The notes beneath the pieces were generated by a model. The model did not search any database and was not told the origin of the DNA. It saw only the letters and a list, made by a program, of their open reading frames with translations. A program made the position numbers and the translations under genes. Source: Sipunculus nudus (Eukaryota; Annelida; Sipuncula; Golfingiida; Sipunculidae). From it: DNA of 64,000 bases. This document shows, piece by piece, positions 36,331 to 47,218 of the stretch; position 1 is the stretch's first letter; each line of letters opens with the position of its first letter. The DNA is taken from assembly GCA_026874595.1 (NCBI GenBank), contig CM049316.1, positions 41,495,695 to 41,559,694 on the forward strand. The letters run 5' to 3'.

Positions 36331-39300
36331 TCCTCAGTGATCATGGTGGTCAAAGTGGGTGAATCTGGTTCCTCAGTGCTCATGATAGTCAAAGTAGGTT
36401 AATCTGGTTCCTCAGTGCTCATGATGGTCAGAGTAGGTTAACCTGGCTGCTATTTACTCATGACAGTCAGAGTAGGTTTATCTGGTTCCAATAAACTTAT
36501 GGTGGTCAAATTAGGTTAATCTGGTTCCAATGTACACATGAAAGTCAAAGTAGGTTTATCTGGTTCCAATGTAATCATGATAATAGTAGGTTTATCTGGT
36601 TCCTTAGTGATTATGGCGGTCAAAGTAGGTTTATCTGGTTCCTCAATGCTCATGGTGATCATTGGAGATTAATCTGGTTCCTCTGTGTTCATGGTGGTCA
36701 AAGTAGGTTTATTTGGTTCCTCAGTGATGATGGTGGTCAGAGTAAGTTTATCTGGTTCCACAATGCTCATGTTGATCAGTGGAGGTTAATCTGATTCCTC
36801 TGTGTTCATGGTGGTCAAATTAGGTTAATCTGGTTCCTCTGTACTCATGATAGTCAAAGTAGGTTAATCTGGTTCCTCAGTGCTCATGATGGTCAAAGTA
36901 GGTTAATCTGGTTCCACAATGCTTATGATGATCAATTGAGGTTAATCTGGTTCCTAGGTGTTCATGGTGGGCAAAGTAGGTTAATATGGTTCCTCTGTAC
37001 CCATGATAGCCAAAGTAGGTTAATCTGGTTCCTCAGTGCTCATGATGGTCAGAGTAGGTTCATCTGGTTCACCAATGCTCATGGTGAACAAAGTAGGTTA
37101 ATCTCGTTCCTCAATGCTCATGATGTTCAAAGTAGGTTAATCTGGTCTCCCAGTTGCCATGGTGGTAGGAGTAGGTTAATCTGGTTTCCTAGTGCTCATG
37201 ATGGTCAGAGTAGCGTAAACTGGTTCCTCAGTGCTCATGATAGTCAAAGTAGGTTAATCTGGTTCCTCAGTGCTCATGGTGATCAATGGAGGTTAATCTG
37301 GTTCCTCAGTGATGATGATGGTCAAAGTAGGTTAATCTGGTTCCACAATGCTCATGGTGATCAGTGGAGGTTAATCTGGTTCCTAGGTGTTCATGGTGGT
37401 CAAAGTAGGTTAATATGGTTCCTCTGTACCCATGATAGCCAAAGTAGGTTAATCTGGTTCCTGAGTGCTCATGATGGTCAGAGTAGGTTCATCTGGTTCC
37501 TCAATGCTCATGGTGAACAAAGTAGGTTAATCTCGTTCCTCAGTGCTCATGATGTTCAAAGTAGGTTAATCTGGTTTCCCAGTGGCCATGGTGGTAAGAG
37601 TAGGTTAATCTAACCCGGTTTCCCAGTGCTCATGATGGTCAGAGTAGCTAATCTGGTTCCTCAGTGATGATGGTGGTCAAAGTAGGTTAATCTGGTTCCT
37701 CAATGCTTGTGGGGATTAATGGAGGTTAATCTGGTTCCTCAGTGATCATGGTGGTCAAAGTGGGTGAATCTGGTTCCTCAGTGCTCATGATAGTCAAAGT
37801 AGGTTAATCTGGTTCCTCAGTGCTCATGATGGTCAGAGTAGGTTAACCTGGCTGCTATTTACTCATGACAGTCAAAGTAAGTTTATCTGGTTCCAATAAA
37901 CTTATGGTGGTCAAATTAGGTTAATCTGGTTCCAATGTACTCATGAAAGTCAAAGTAGGTTTATCTGGTTCCAATGTAATCATGATAACAGTAGGTTTAT
38001 CTGGTTCCTTAGTGATTATGGCGGTCAAAGTAGGTTTATCTGGTTCCTCAATGCTCATGGTGATCATTGGAGATTAATCTGGTTCCTCTGTGTTCATGGT
38101 GGTCAAAGTAGGTTTATTTGGTTCCTCAGTGATGATGGTGGTCAAAGTAAGTTTATCTGGTTCCACAATGCTCATGTTGATCAGTGGAGGTTAATCTGAT
38201 TCCTCTGTGTTCATGGTGGTCAAATTAGGTTAATCTGGTTCCTCTGTACTCATGATAGTCAAAGTAGGTTAATCTGGTTCCTCAGTGCTCATGATGGTCA
38301 AAGTAGGTTAATCTGGTTCCACAATGCTTATGATGATCAATTGAGGTTAATCTGGTTCCTAGGTGTTCATGGTGGGCAAAGTAGGTTAATATGGTTCCTC
38401 TGTACCCATGATAGCCAAAGTAGGTTAATCTGGTTCCTCAGTGCTCATGATGGTCAGAGTAGGTTCATCTGGTTCACCAATGCTCATGGTGAACAAAGTA
38501 GGTTAATCTCGTTACTCAATGCTCATGATGTTCAAAGTAGGTTAATCTGGTCTCCCAGTTGCCATGGTGGTAGGAGTAGGTTAATCTGGTTTCCTAGTGC
38601 TCATGATGGTCAGAGTAGCGTAAACTGGTTCCTCAGTGCTCATGATAGTCAAAGTAGGTTAATCTGGTTCCTCAGTGCTCATGGTGATCAATGGAGGTTA
38701 ATCTGGTTCCTCAGTGATGATGATGGTCAAAGTAGGTTAATCTGGTTCCACAATGCTCATGGTGATCAGTGGAGGTTAATCTGGTTCCTTGGTGTTCATG
38801 GTGGTCAAAGTAGGTTAATATGGTTCCTCTGTACCCATGATAGCCAAAGTAGGTTAATCTGGTTCCTGAGTGCTCATGATGGTCAGAGTAGGTTCATCTG
38901 GTTCCTCAATGCTCATGGTGAACAAAGTAGGTTAATCTCGTTCCTCAGTGCTCATGATGTTCAAAGTAGGTTAATCTGGTTTCCCAGTGGCCATGGTGGT
39001 AAGAGTAGGTTGATCTGGTTTCCCAGTGCTCATGATGGTCAGAGTAGCTAATCTGGTTCCTCAGTGATGATGGTGGTCAAAGTAGGTTAATCTGGTTCCT
39101 CAATGCTTGTGGGGATTAATGGAGGTTAATCTGGTTCCTCTGTGTTCATGGTGGTCAAAGTAGGTTAATCTGGTTCCTCTGTACTCATGATAGTCAAAGT
39201 AGGTTAATCTGGTTCCTCAGTGCTCATGATGGTCAAAGTAGGTTAATCTGGTTCCACAATGCTTATGATGATCAATTGAGGTTAATCTGGTTCCTAGGTG

Positions 39301-40720
39301 TTCATGGTGGGCAAAGTAGGTTAATATGGTTCCTCTGTACCCATGATAGCCAAAGTAGGTTAATCTGGTTCCTCAGTGCTCATGATGGTCAGAGTAGGTT
39401 CATCTGGTTCACCAATGCCCATGGTGAACAAAGTAGGTTAATCTCGTTACTCAATGCTCATGATGTTCAAAGTAGGTTAATCTGGTCTCCCAGTTGCCAT
39501 GGTGGTAGGAGTAGGTTAATCTGGTTTCCTAGTGCTCATGATGGTCAGAGTAGCGTAAACTGGTTCCTCAGTGCTCATGATAGTCAAAGTAGGTTAATCT
39601 GGTTCCTCAGTGCTCATGGTGATCAATGGAGGTTAATCTGGTTCCTCAGTGATGATGATGGTCAAAGTAGGTTAATCTGGTTCCACAATGCTCATGGTGA
39701 TCAGTGGAGGTTAATCTGGTTCCTCGGTGTTCATGGTGGTCAAAGTAGGTTAATATGGTTCCTCTGTACCCATGATAGCCAAAGTAGGTTAATCTAGTTC
39801 CTGAGTGCTCATGATGGTCAGAGTAGGTTCATCTGGTTCCTCAATGCTCATGGTGAACAAAGTAAGTTAATCTCGTTCCTCAGTGCTCATGATGTTCAAA
39901 GTAGGTTAATCTGGTTTCCCAGTGGCCATGGTGGTAAGAGTAGGTTGATCTGGTTTCCCAGTGCTCATGATGGTCAGAGTAGCTAATCTGGTTCCTCAGT
40001 GATGATGGTGGTCAAAGTAGGTTAATCTGGTTCCTCAATGCTTGTGGGGATTAATGGAGGTTAATCTGGTTCCTCTGTGTTCATGGTGGTCAAAGTAGGT
40101 TAATCTGGTTCCTCTGTACTCATGATAGTCAAAGTAGGTTAATCTGGTTCCACAATGCTTATGATGATCAATGGAGGTTAATCTGGTTCCTAGGTGTTCA
40201 TGGTGGTCAAAGTAGGTTAATCTGGTGTCTCAGTGCTCATGATGGTCAGAGTAGCGTTATCTGGTTCCTCTGTACTCATGATAGTCAAAGTAGGTTAATC
40301 TGGTTCCTCAGTGCTCATGATAGTCAAAGTAGGTTAATCTGGTGTCTCAGTGCTCATGATGGTCAGAGTAGCGTTATCTGGTTCCTCAGTGCTCATGATA
40401 GTCAAAGTAGGTTAATCTGGTTCCTCAGTGCTTATGATAGTCAAAGTAGCTTTATCTGGTTCCTCAGTGCTCATGATAGTCAGAGTAGGTTAATCTGGTT
40501 CCTCAATGCTCATGGTGATCAGTGGAGGACAATCTGGTGTCACAGTGCTCATGATGGTCAGAGTAGGTTAATCTGGTTCCTCAGTGCTCATGATAGTCAA
40601 AGTAGGTTAATCTGGTTCCTCAGTGCTCATGATGGTCAAAATTGGTTATTCTCGTTCCTCAGTGGTCATTATGGCCTAAGTAAGTTGATCTGATTCTTCA
40701 GCTCCGATAGTGATCAGGGT
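36331..40720 (+). repeat. 39-bp minisatellite array with higher-order structure
   Basis: About 112 units of about 39 bp: GGTTAATCTGGTTCCTCAGT then GCTCATGATGGTCAAAGTA. A block of about 1,404 bp (36 units) from about 36320 recurs from about 37725, and a shorter part of it (about 935 bp, 24 units) recurs again from about 39128. The repeats keep the same rare variants in the same order. Frames stay open over 170-236 codons (13-residue repeats of the WFLSAHDGQSRLI kind) because 39 is a multiple of three. No evidence for translation. Confidence 0.95.
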
Positions 40721-41798
40721 ATACAGGTTGGCTGATGCTTACTTTTTATATTAGAGACCATAGGGAGAGAACTAGCTTTTTCAGTACACCTTTCAATTAA
40801 AGTGAGGTCAAAGTGGATAAAATGATTTATGTGTGGCTCTTGTGAATGGGAAGTAGGGGATTTACCTTTACATATGTTATAAATACCCCTCACTGAATTC
40901 AAGGTAGAAACCTGAGTTTTCCATAGGCTGTTGCATGAACAAGCTAAGGATATATGTACTGCAAGATTCATGGTTCACATGCTTCAGAGTGGATTTTTAT
41001 CTGTTTTCATAGGCAGTTTAGAGCTTTAGTAACTTACCTAGTAGTCAATTTGGAAGTTATCAGTTATGATGCAGTGATAATGTACAAAGGATACACATAT
41101 ATTAGAGCCAGAATCAATGCATTGAGTGCCATATGGATCAACTTTAGGCCAGTGGCCTGTACTTGCATATTGCACCTGATTAGATGTTATGGTGTATTAT
41201 TGATTAGACTGCTGTTAAGTCACCATGTGGCAGGAATTTAATATGAAGATTAGCTAATAAGCAGCACCTATGCAGTGTCATGCCAAACCCATGGACATAC
41301 TGTAAGGCATGCATAATAATTACACCCCATACAAAATAGATTTCTGTGAATAGAGTTGTGAAGTGATTATATTCATCAGAGTCCAGGTTCCTGACCTAAA
41401 ACCATTACCTTCATACACTAATCACTGATGTCCAGCAGCAAGTACACTAACCTCCTTATTTGAACTCAAGTGTTGCCCCTATTGTTCAGCTCTCCAGCAG
41501 TAATTTCATAATATTAATTAATTAGAGCCATAAACTGGCAACTGTTGTATATTTTAGGTCACTTAATATAATCGCTGATAGTTCCCCCTACTGAGCATTC
41601 CTGTATATTCTCATTTGATTTTGCCAGTTTGCCCAGACTGCTCCACAGTGACCACTTGGTGCGATTCATGGTGAGCCTTTGATCAAGTCAACGCAGCTCA
41701 ATCTCATCACATCCACCTATGATGACTGCTTCTCAAGCCTGTACACAGGACTGAGGTAGGTGATTACATTCTACAGTGGTGTGCTTTAAATGTTTTTA
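40721..41798. other. Unique sequence, no gene seen
   Basis: Short open frames on both strands (for example 40954-41241) have no recognisable features. No repeats identified. Confidence 0.4.
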
Positions 41799-42301
41799 TT
41801 AAAGGGACATAATCAGGAGCAATATTATTCCTATTCATTCACACTATCAGTTCAGATTTGCTTTATACAAAAGTTTCCATGCACAACCATTCCAGCACAC
41901 AATCTCATTTCCTCGCATACAAATGTTTAACACCTTGTTATAGCCCTGCGTGTTGGTAAACAGTCTGTTTACCATAACAAAACTGCGTGATCAGAGGTCT
42001 GATTTAAAAGGGCAACACACAGTGTTTCAGCCAGCAGGAACATGTATTACATTTTTAAGGCCAAGTCACTCTCGGCATCTCCTGATTGGCAGGTGTTGTG
42101 GCTCTGCACAGCACACAGCCCGACGCACTGTGTTTATGTTGACACCTGCGAATGTGCCCCATTCACTGTTTTTAACACCTGTTTACAGGAGTAAACAAAC
42201 AGTTTCAAGGCAATTTTGTGGCAGGTACAGATTTTTTTTAAAGGAAGAAGCTATTTTTCGTGTTAACTCAACATGCTTTATAGGTGATTGGGTCCCTTTA
42301 A
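41799..42301. mobile_element. MITE-like element with TTAA ends
   Basis: The left end reads TTAAAGGGACATAATCA. The right end, read in reverse complement, is TTAAAGGGACCCAATCA, giving inverted ends of about 17 bp with two mismatches. TTAA at both edges could be the target duplication (TTAA is used by piggyBac-type transposases) or part of the inverted repeat. Total about 500 bp, with no coding domain recognised, so the open frame of 119 codons inside (41950-42309) is probably chance. Confidence 0.5.
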
Positions 42302-43721
42302 ATTACTAGCTACTGCCAACAGGCAACAAGTTAACAGGCATTTTAAGTTAAAAATCATGTTGCAATGGCTGTGTTGAATAATAGCTGGAATAAGTCACAG
42401 GAATACTAGTTGTCAATCAAACCTAAAGATTGCTGTGAGAATCTTACTTGCATTCACATGGTGGGGCTGCTTGATCAAGGGCATATAGAGACATGCAGTT
42501 CTTTGTCAAAGAGGCAGTTTTAGGACTCTGATGTCCTGTCTTGCTGTTTTCCTGTTAACTCATAATACAGGGTGGGTGGATGCTGCCCCCCCCCAAAAAC
42601 AGTAAGCCCATGCAGGCTTCCCTCCCTCCATCATCTTCCCTTCCTTCCCCTGAATTTGCTTATGATTAAACACCCTGTGTATTTTAGGGTGTACAACCCT
42701 GCAGTAGATATAAAAGAGACCATCAGGTAACAATAAGCCAAGCATGTCAAGCAAAAATAATATGATTAAACCTTGTAAAATAAATGAACAAGCAGGGATG
42801 TTGTATAAAAAAAGACTAAACATGGCAAAGTATAGGTGATGGGTGATCCTGTCTGCTGTAAGCTCTGTCAACCAGCGGAATGAGGTACACATTGTAAGCA
42901 TATGGGAAGGTACAATTTGATGGGGTTCAGTAACATTATAAAAGCTCCTTCTACAAAGCTCAGGGAGTTGTATATAGCGATACACTAGCACTTGAACTTA
43001 TTGGGAAGAAAGAAGTGTGTCCGGCAGCTGTGCTGTGCTACTTACAGGTAATCAGCCGCATTCACTGTGAAAACAGAATCTAATGATGTGTAATAGGTTC
43101 ATAAAGAAACTCCATTATAAGCAAACAGTATGATTGTGAGTGTGTAGAGCCCCGAATCATTCAGGATGACTCCCACTTCATAGTCCCGCCATCCCCGGCA
43201 CCAGGATTAATGCCATGTCAAGACACAGCTGGGTTGTTTGTGTTTTGTTCCCGCTCAAGGAGGCGCCTCACAGTCTTACCAGAAACCCTGCCAAGATGAC
43301 AACCAAAGATTAATATTGGTACACATTTGGATCAGTTGTGGGTCAGAAAAACAGCCACCAAAGGTATGCTTACGTGGACATGCTGATGACACGAGGTTTT
43401 GAAAGCACAAATTTACCAGACACAGGCCCCATTCAACCAACCAATTAATAATCTATGCAAAACCACTTCGTAATTAACTCCCAGACTTTTGCTTCTCCTT
43501 TGGCAGGATTTCTCAAATATTCTAAATGTTTTGGGTAAAACACATGATCAGATCATTGTTTTGTATTGTAATTAACACAGTTCATACCAACACTTAATAA
43601 ATGTTAATGACACCATTATCTCTAGTATATACAATTTTATTGAATTAATCAGATCTCTTAACACTAAATTTGTCATCACATCAGTTACCACCAGTGCATG
43701 CAGCTCATTTGTTCTTCTTCT
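42302..43721. other. Unique sequence; candidate conserved island 43.0-43.5 kb
   Basis: No gene recognised. 43020-43500 is complex and repeat-free, with TAATTA-type and ATTAATATTGG motifs, similar in texture to other islands in the window. The 143-codon minus-strand frame at 42560-42991 has a hydrophobic middle but no family features and is not called. Confidence 0.3.
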
Positions 43722-44290
43722 CAGCTTAGCTGACTAAAAGTCATTTGAGCACTTCCTTCATCTATCATCTATCTAGCAGGCCATCAACAAGTCAGAGATA
43801 ATAATCATTTGACCTGGAAACTTCCAACTTAAAATGGACCCAGGACTGGGAGAAATAGCTGTAGAATTCTAAAATTAGTTCACTGTGGCCTGTATTCTCA
43901 GAATTACAAAGGAAAATCACATGTGATATAGTTTTGTCACTAATTTTAAATGCAAAGGTCATTAAGTCCAGGTTACTCAGCAATTGCTAGATTAGTGTTA
44001 TGAAATTTTGTATGTTTATTGACAAAGGAGAACTTATCTGATCCAGTAGATTGGTGGCACCACCTACAATTTCCCAAGTTTAATGCATTTTTGCATTTAT
44101 TTTCGAGAATTCCTGGTTGATTGGTTGATCCCCTGGCAGGATATAAATCATACCTATTTTTTTGCAAAAAGCTCCAACTTTACAGCAAAAGCTTTGCAGC
44201 CTTTGTAAATCTTAAAATTATGTCCGGTTGAATTACATTCTGCAAGCTATTGGGCAAATACCTGATTTTTAAGCAATGTTCTCAATGTTC
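43722..44290 (+). mobile_element. Decayed A-like hairpin element
   Basis: The head CAGCTTAGCTGACT, AAA, AGTCATTTGAGC is a degraded copy of the A/D hairpin. The interior has ATTTGACCTGGAAACTTCC and GGTGGCACCACC (about 44054), matching the A unit pattern. The tail is unclear: GAACTCATGAGTCACTTG at about 45187-45205 resembles the A tail, which would make the element about 1.5 kb with the 42-bp array inside it. Confidence 0.5.
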
Positions 44291-44725
44291 TAAGCTTCAG
44301 ATGAACTCAAACAATAGTAATAGCACTAAGTTTGGCATATAAGGCATCGTACTTTGGGCACTGGACACAGTGACATAGGCACTGAAGTTTGTGGTTCAGG
44401 CACTGGATACAGTGATGTAGGCACTGAAGTTTGTGGTTCAGGCACTGGATACAGTGACGTAGGCACTGAACTTTGTGGTTCAGGCAGTGGACACAGTGAC
44501 ACAGGCACTGAAGTTTGTGGTTCAGGCACTTGATACAGTGATGTAGGCACTGAAATTTATGGTTCAGTCACTGGACACAGTGACGTAGGCACTGAAGTTT
44601 GTGGTTCAGGCATTGAAGACAGTGATGTAGGCACTGAACTATGTGGTTCAGACACAATGATGTTAATTTGCACTGACCTATGTGGTTTAGGCATTGAACA
44701 CAGTGATGGAGGCATTGACCTTTGT
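44291..44725 (+). repeat. 42-bp minisatellite array
   Basis: About nine units of 42 bp (GGCACTGAAGTTTGTGGTTC then AGGCACTGGATACAGTGATGTA, shown split) at about 44345-44720. The minus strand reads as a 14-residue PVPEPQTSVPTSLY repeat, again because the period is a multiple of three. Confidence 0.93.
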
Positions 44726-46735
44726 GGTGTTAGCTCTTAACAACAGAGTTGAGTCAGAACAGACCAAGCAGCTATTAACAAGATGCATTTTAATGCCAAA
44801 ATCCTATCCCATTTCCAGCCATAGTGCATGCAAATTTAAAATTAAAATAAAAAAAACACCAACAATCAGACATCCATTGTTACATAATTAATTTATCAGT
44901 TGTGACATGGTCAAATTTATACTTAAATTCAGCAGAAATTCAGCTACACGGCATCAGATAATTTACAAAACTAGGAAAAATCAGAACTATGAAACAAGAT
45001 TCAAGCCACTTTAGTGTCTGCCCAAGTTCAATGGTCTCAGTCCTAATATTGCATAGCTATAAAAATGTAGCTCTTACCAGAGGGAAGATATTCAGCAAGG
45101 AATGAGAGTTTAATCTATAATTTCCAGGAGAGGACTGCTTTACTCTCATCTCTGTATTGATTGTACTATTAGTATAAAGGTGATGAACTCATGAGTCACT
45201 TGATCGGACCCTTTGGCATTGAGATTTAAGTCATGAATATGCTAATATTAGGGATTTTTGTGCTGAATTAACAAGTTGCTAAAAAATACAGACTGGAGCA
45301 GTCTTTTTGGTCCGCAGTGCTGCATCATCAGAGAACAGCAGCACTTCGGGCCCATGCAGTCACTGCTGCTTGGGGTTTCTAAATAATGTTTGCAACATCT
45401 TCCCTCGATGATTCAACTTTTCTCACATTGTCTTTTCAAAAATTCAACAACTTCTCTTAGTTAAAACCGTGGTGGAAGAGAAGCTACCATAGGTTTGTGT
45501 TTTGATTGCAAATATTTGTCATAGCTGATGTTTGCCCAATAAAAGGTTACTATTCTGTTGCATGCAAGTTAAGTTTGTTTTGATGCCAAGTTTGAAACCT
45601 TAATCAGTAAAATCTTATTCTATTTGATAAGTTTCTAAGGTACTTAAATGAAGATTCCCAGGTCTGTTTCTGTTGAGTTACTATGACAAGAACACACCTG
45701 ATTGTAGTTTGTACGTTAACCATGAAACTTTGCATATACCAGCATATTAGGCCAAAAAAAAATTATTTTATGTTCCTTAAGCACTGCCCATGTCACTTTT
45801 AACCCCCCTGTATCAAATGTTTTTATTGCCTAAGTGTCTCATGGTAATCTGGTGACGTGTTTGATTGCTACTAAAAAAAACATCTCCCGCGACTTTCAGT
45901 TTCCCTCCAAGTGATAGCTGGGCCAATCTTACCAACTAATAATATATTTCAGAACATTAAAAATTGATCTAAAACTTGACCAGTTAGACCCCATACATTG
46001 TTTATGAATATCTCATATTTCCATCTATGTGGACTATTTTCTTTAACAGCCACCTCTGCATAGTGTTCATAGCAAATGATGTGTCAATACACTCGGTTTT
46101 CTATTAAAATGTATACTAACCTTTAAATAAGCACTTAGAATCTTTCCAATTTTTGTGTGAGAGCATTCAAATGTAAAATTTCATCCCAAAAAGAGAAATT
46201 ATATGCGTATTTTCTCTCTTTTCATGCTTTGTGACCGTTCAGCTATATTAAACATGGCTGCCTTTGCAGCTGATCAGAAGATATCAGCTTTTAAACCAAC
46301 TTCTATTATATTTCTTTTGAAATTAAAATTTAAATAGGAAATACAAACAAGGATTATATGAGACTTAAAGAAATTTCTAATGTATTTCTTTATTAGACAA
46401 TCTCGGATCTTGTTCTAAATCCCCCATGTAATGGCTATCCAAGGGCCCGACATGTTCGGCGTTCAGTATGATATTTTGACACATACTTTTATATAATCTG
46501 CTTTGAATGTTAATATTACACTTTAAAAAATGTTACTTGTTTCAAAGTTCCTTTCAAAACAATGAAAATTCTACCTATACATCGTTATTATCTCATATTT
46601 TTACATTACTTGTCATTTCAATGCCAGTGCCTGAGAAATAATTTATGATATTTTATGCTATTTTCACAGTAAAAAAAAAATAAAATAGAACGATGCCCGT
46701 TGGCATCATTTCTGAAAAAAAGTGCTTGAGAAACA
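44726..46735. other. Unique AT-rich sequence
   Basis: No gene recognised. A possible A-type tail at about 45187-45205 is noted with the decayed element. Nothing else seen. Confidence 0.4.
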
Positions 46736-46740
46736 TATAA

Positions 46741-47218
46741 TTAATCTTTTTTTTGCCTAATACTTTTGATTTTCATAATGGTTCCCATTCTTGTGTCGGG
46801 ACAGATTGGTGCGACTTCAGCAAGGTTTGTCCAGACAGGTTTTCCATGAGCTGAGTTCACGCGCTGTATATTAGGTGTTGTTAAGATGTTAGATGGCACT
46901 GCAATAGATCCTTCACAAATTTCCCAAATAATGTGAAATTCCTCAGGATCAATAAAGAAAATATGGAAAATGACTCCCTGGGACACTCATTCCTGACACA
47001 TCAAAGCCAAAAACAGGCACTTCCAAAGCATGGCGACAGGGGAGGTGTTGACAGTGATTTAGTGCCATTATCTTTTTCAGTCCATATACATAATTCACTA
47101 TATAGGACATCCTTGCCAAAGAACTGGGCACTGAGGTCCTAGTAAACTTGGGTAGACTGGAAATATAAACTCTGGACTGGGGAATGTTGAATTTCTTGTC
47201 TCTGGGATTACACTGCAA
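46741..47218 (-). pseudogene. Possible degraded coding fragment, unidentified
   Basis: Two minus-strand open frames overlap in different frames: 46949-47218 (89 codons) and 46741-46986 (81 codons). The second reads like real protein (PEEFHIIWEICEGSIAVP and later KPVWTNLAEVAPICPDTRMG), with even amino-acid composition and few low-complexity runs. A frameshift near 46950-46985 would join them. I do not recognise a family. It could be a transposon-derived or processed fragment, or chance. Confidence 0.25.

Noticed and set aside
36936-39797. Three long open frames with WFLSAHDGQSRLI repeats
   Set aside because: Translation of the 39-bp minisatellite; they repeat because of block duplication and are open because 39 is a multiple of three. 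No gene signals.
41950-42309. 119-codon plus-strand frame
   Set aside because: Sits inside the MITE-like element and shows no domain; probably chance.
42560-42991. 143-codon minus-strand frame with hydrophobic stretch
   Set aside because: No recognised family, ends in a C/G-run translation (WGGAAST), and no supporting context; treated as chance.
44326-44550. PVPEPQTSVPTSLY repeat protein on the minus strand
   Set aside because: Translation of the 42-bp array. Short, and no recognisable protein sequence outside the repeats.
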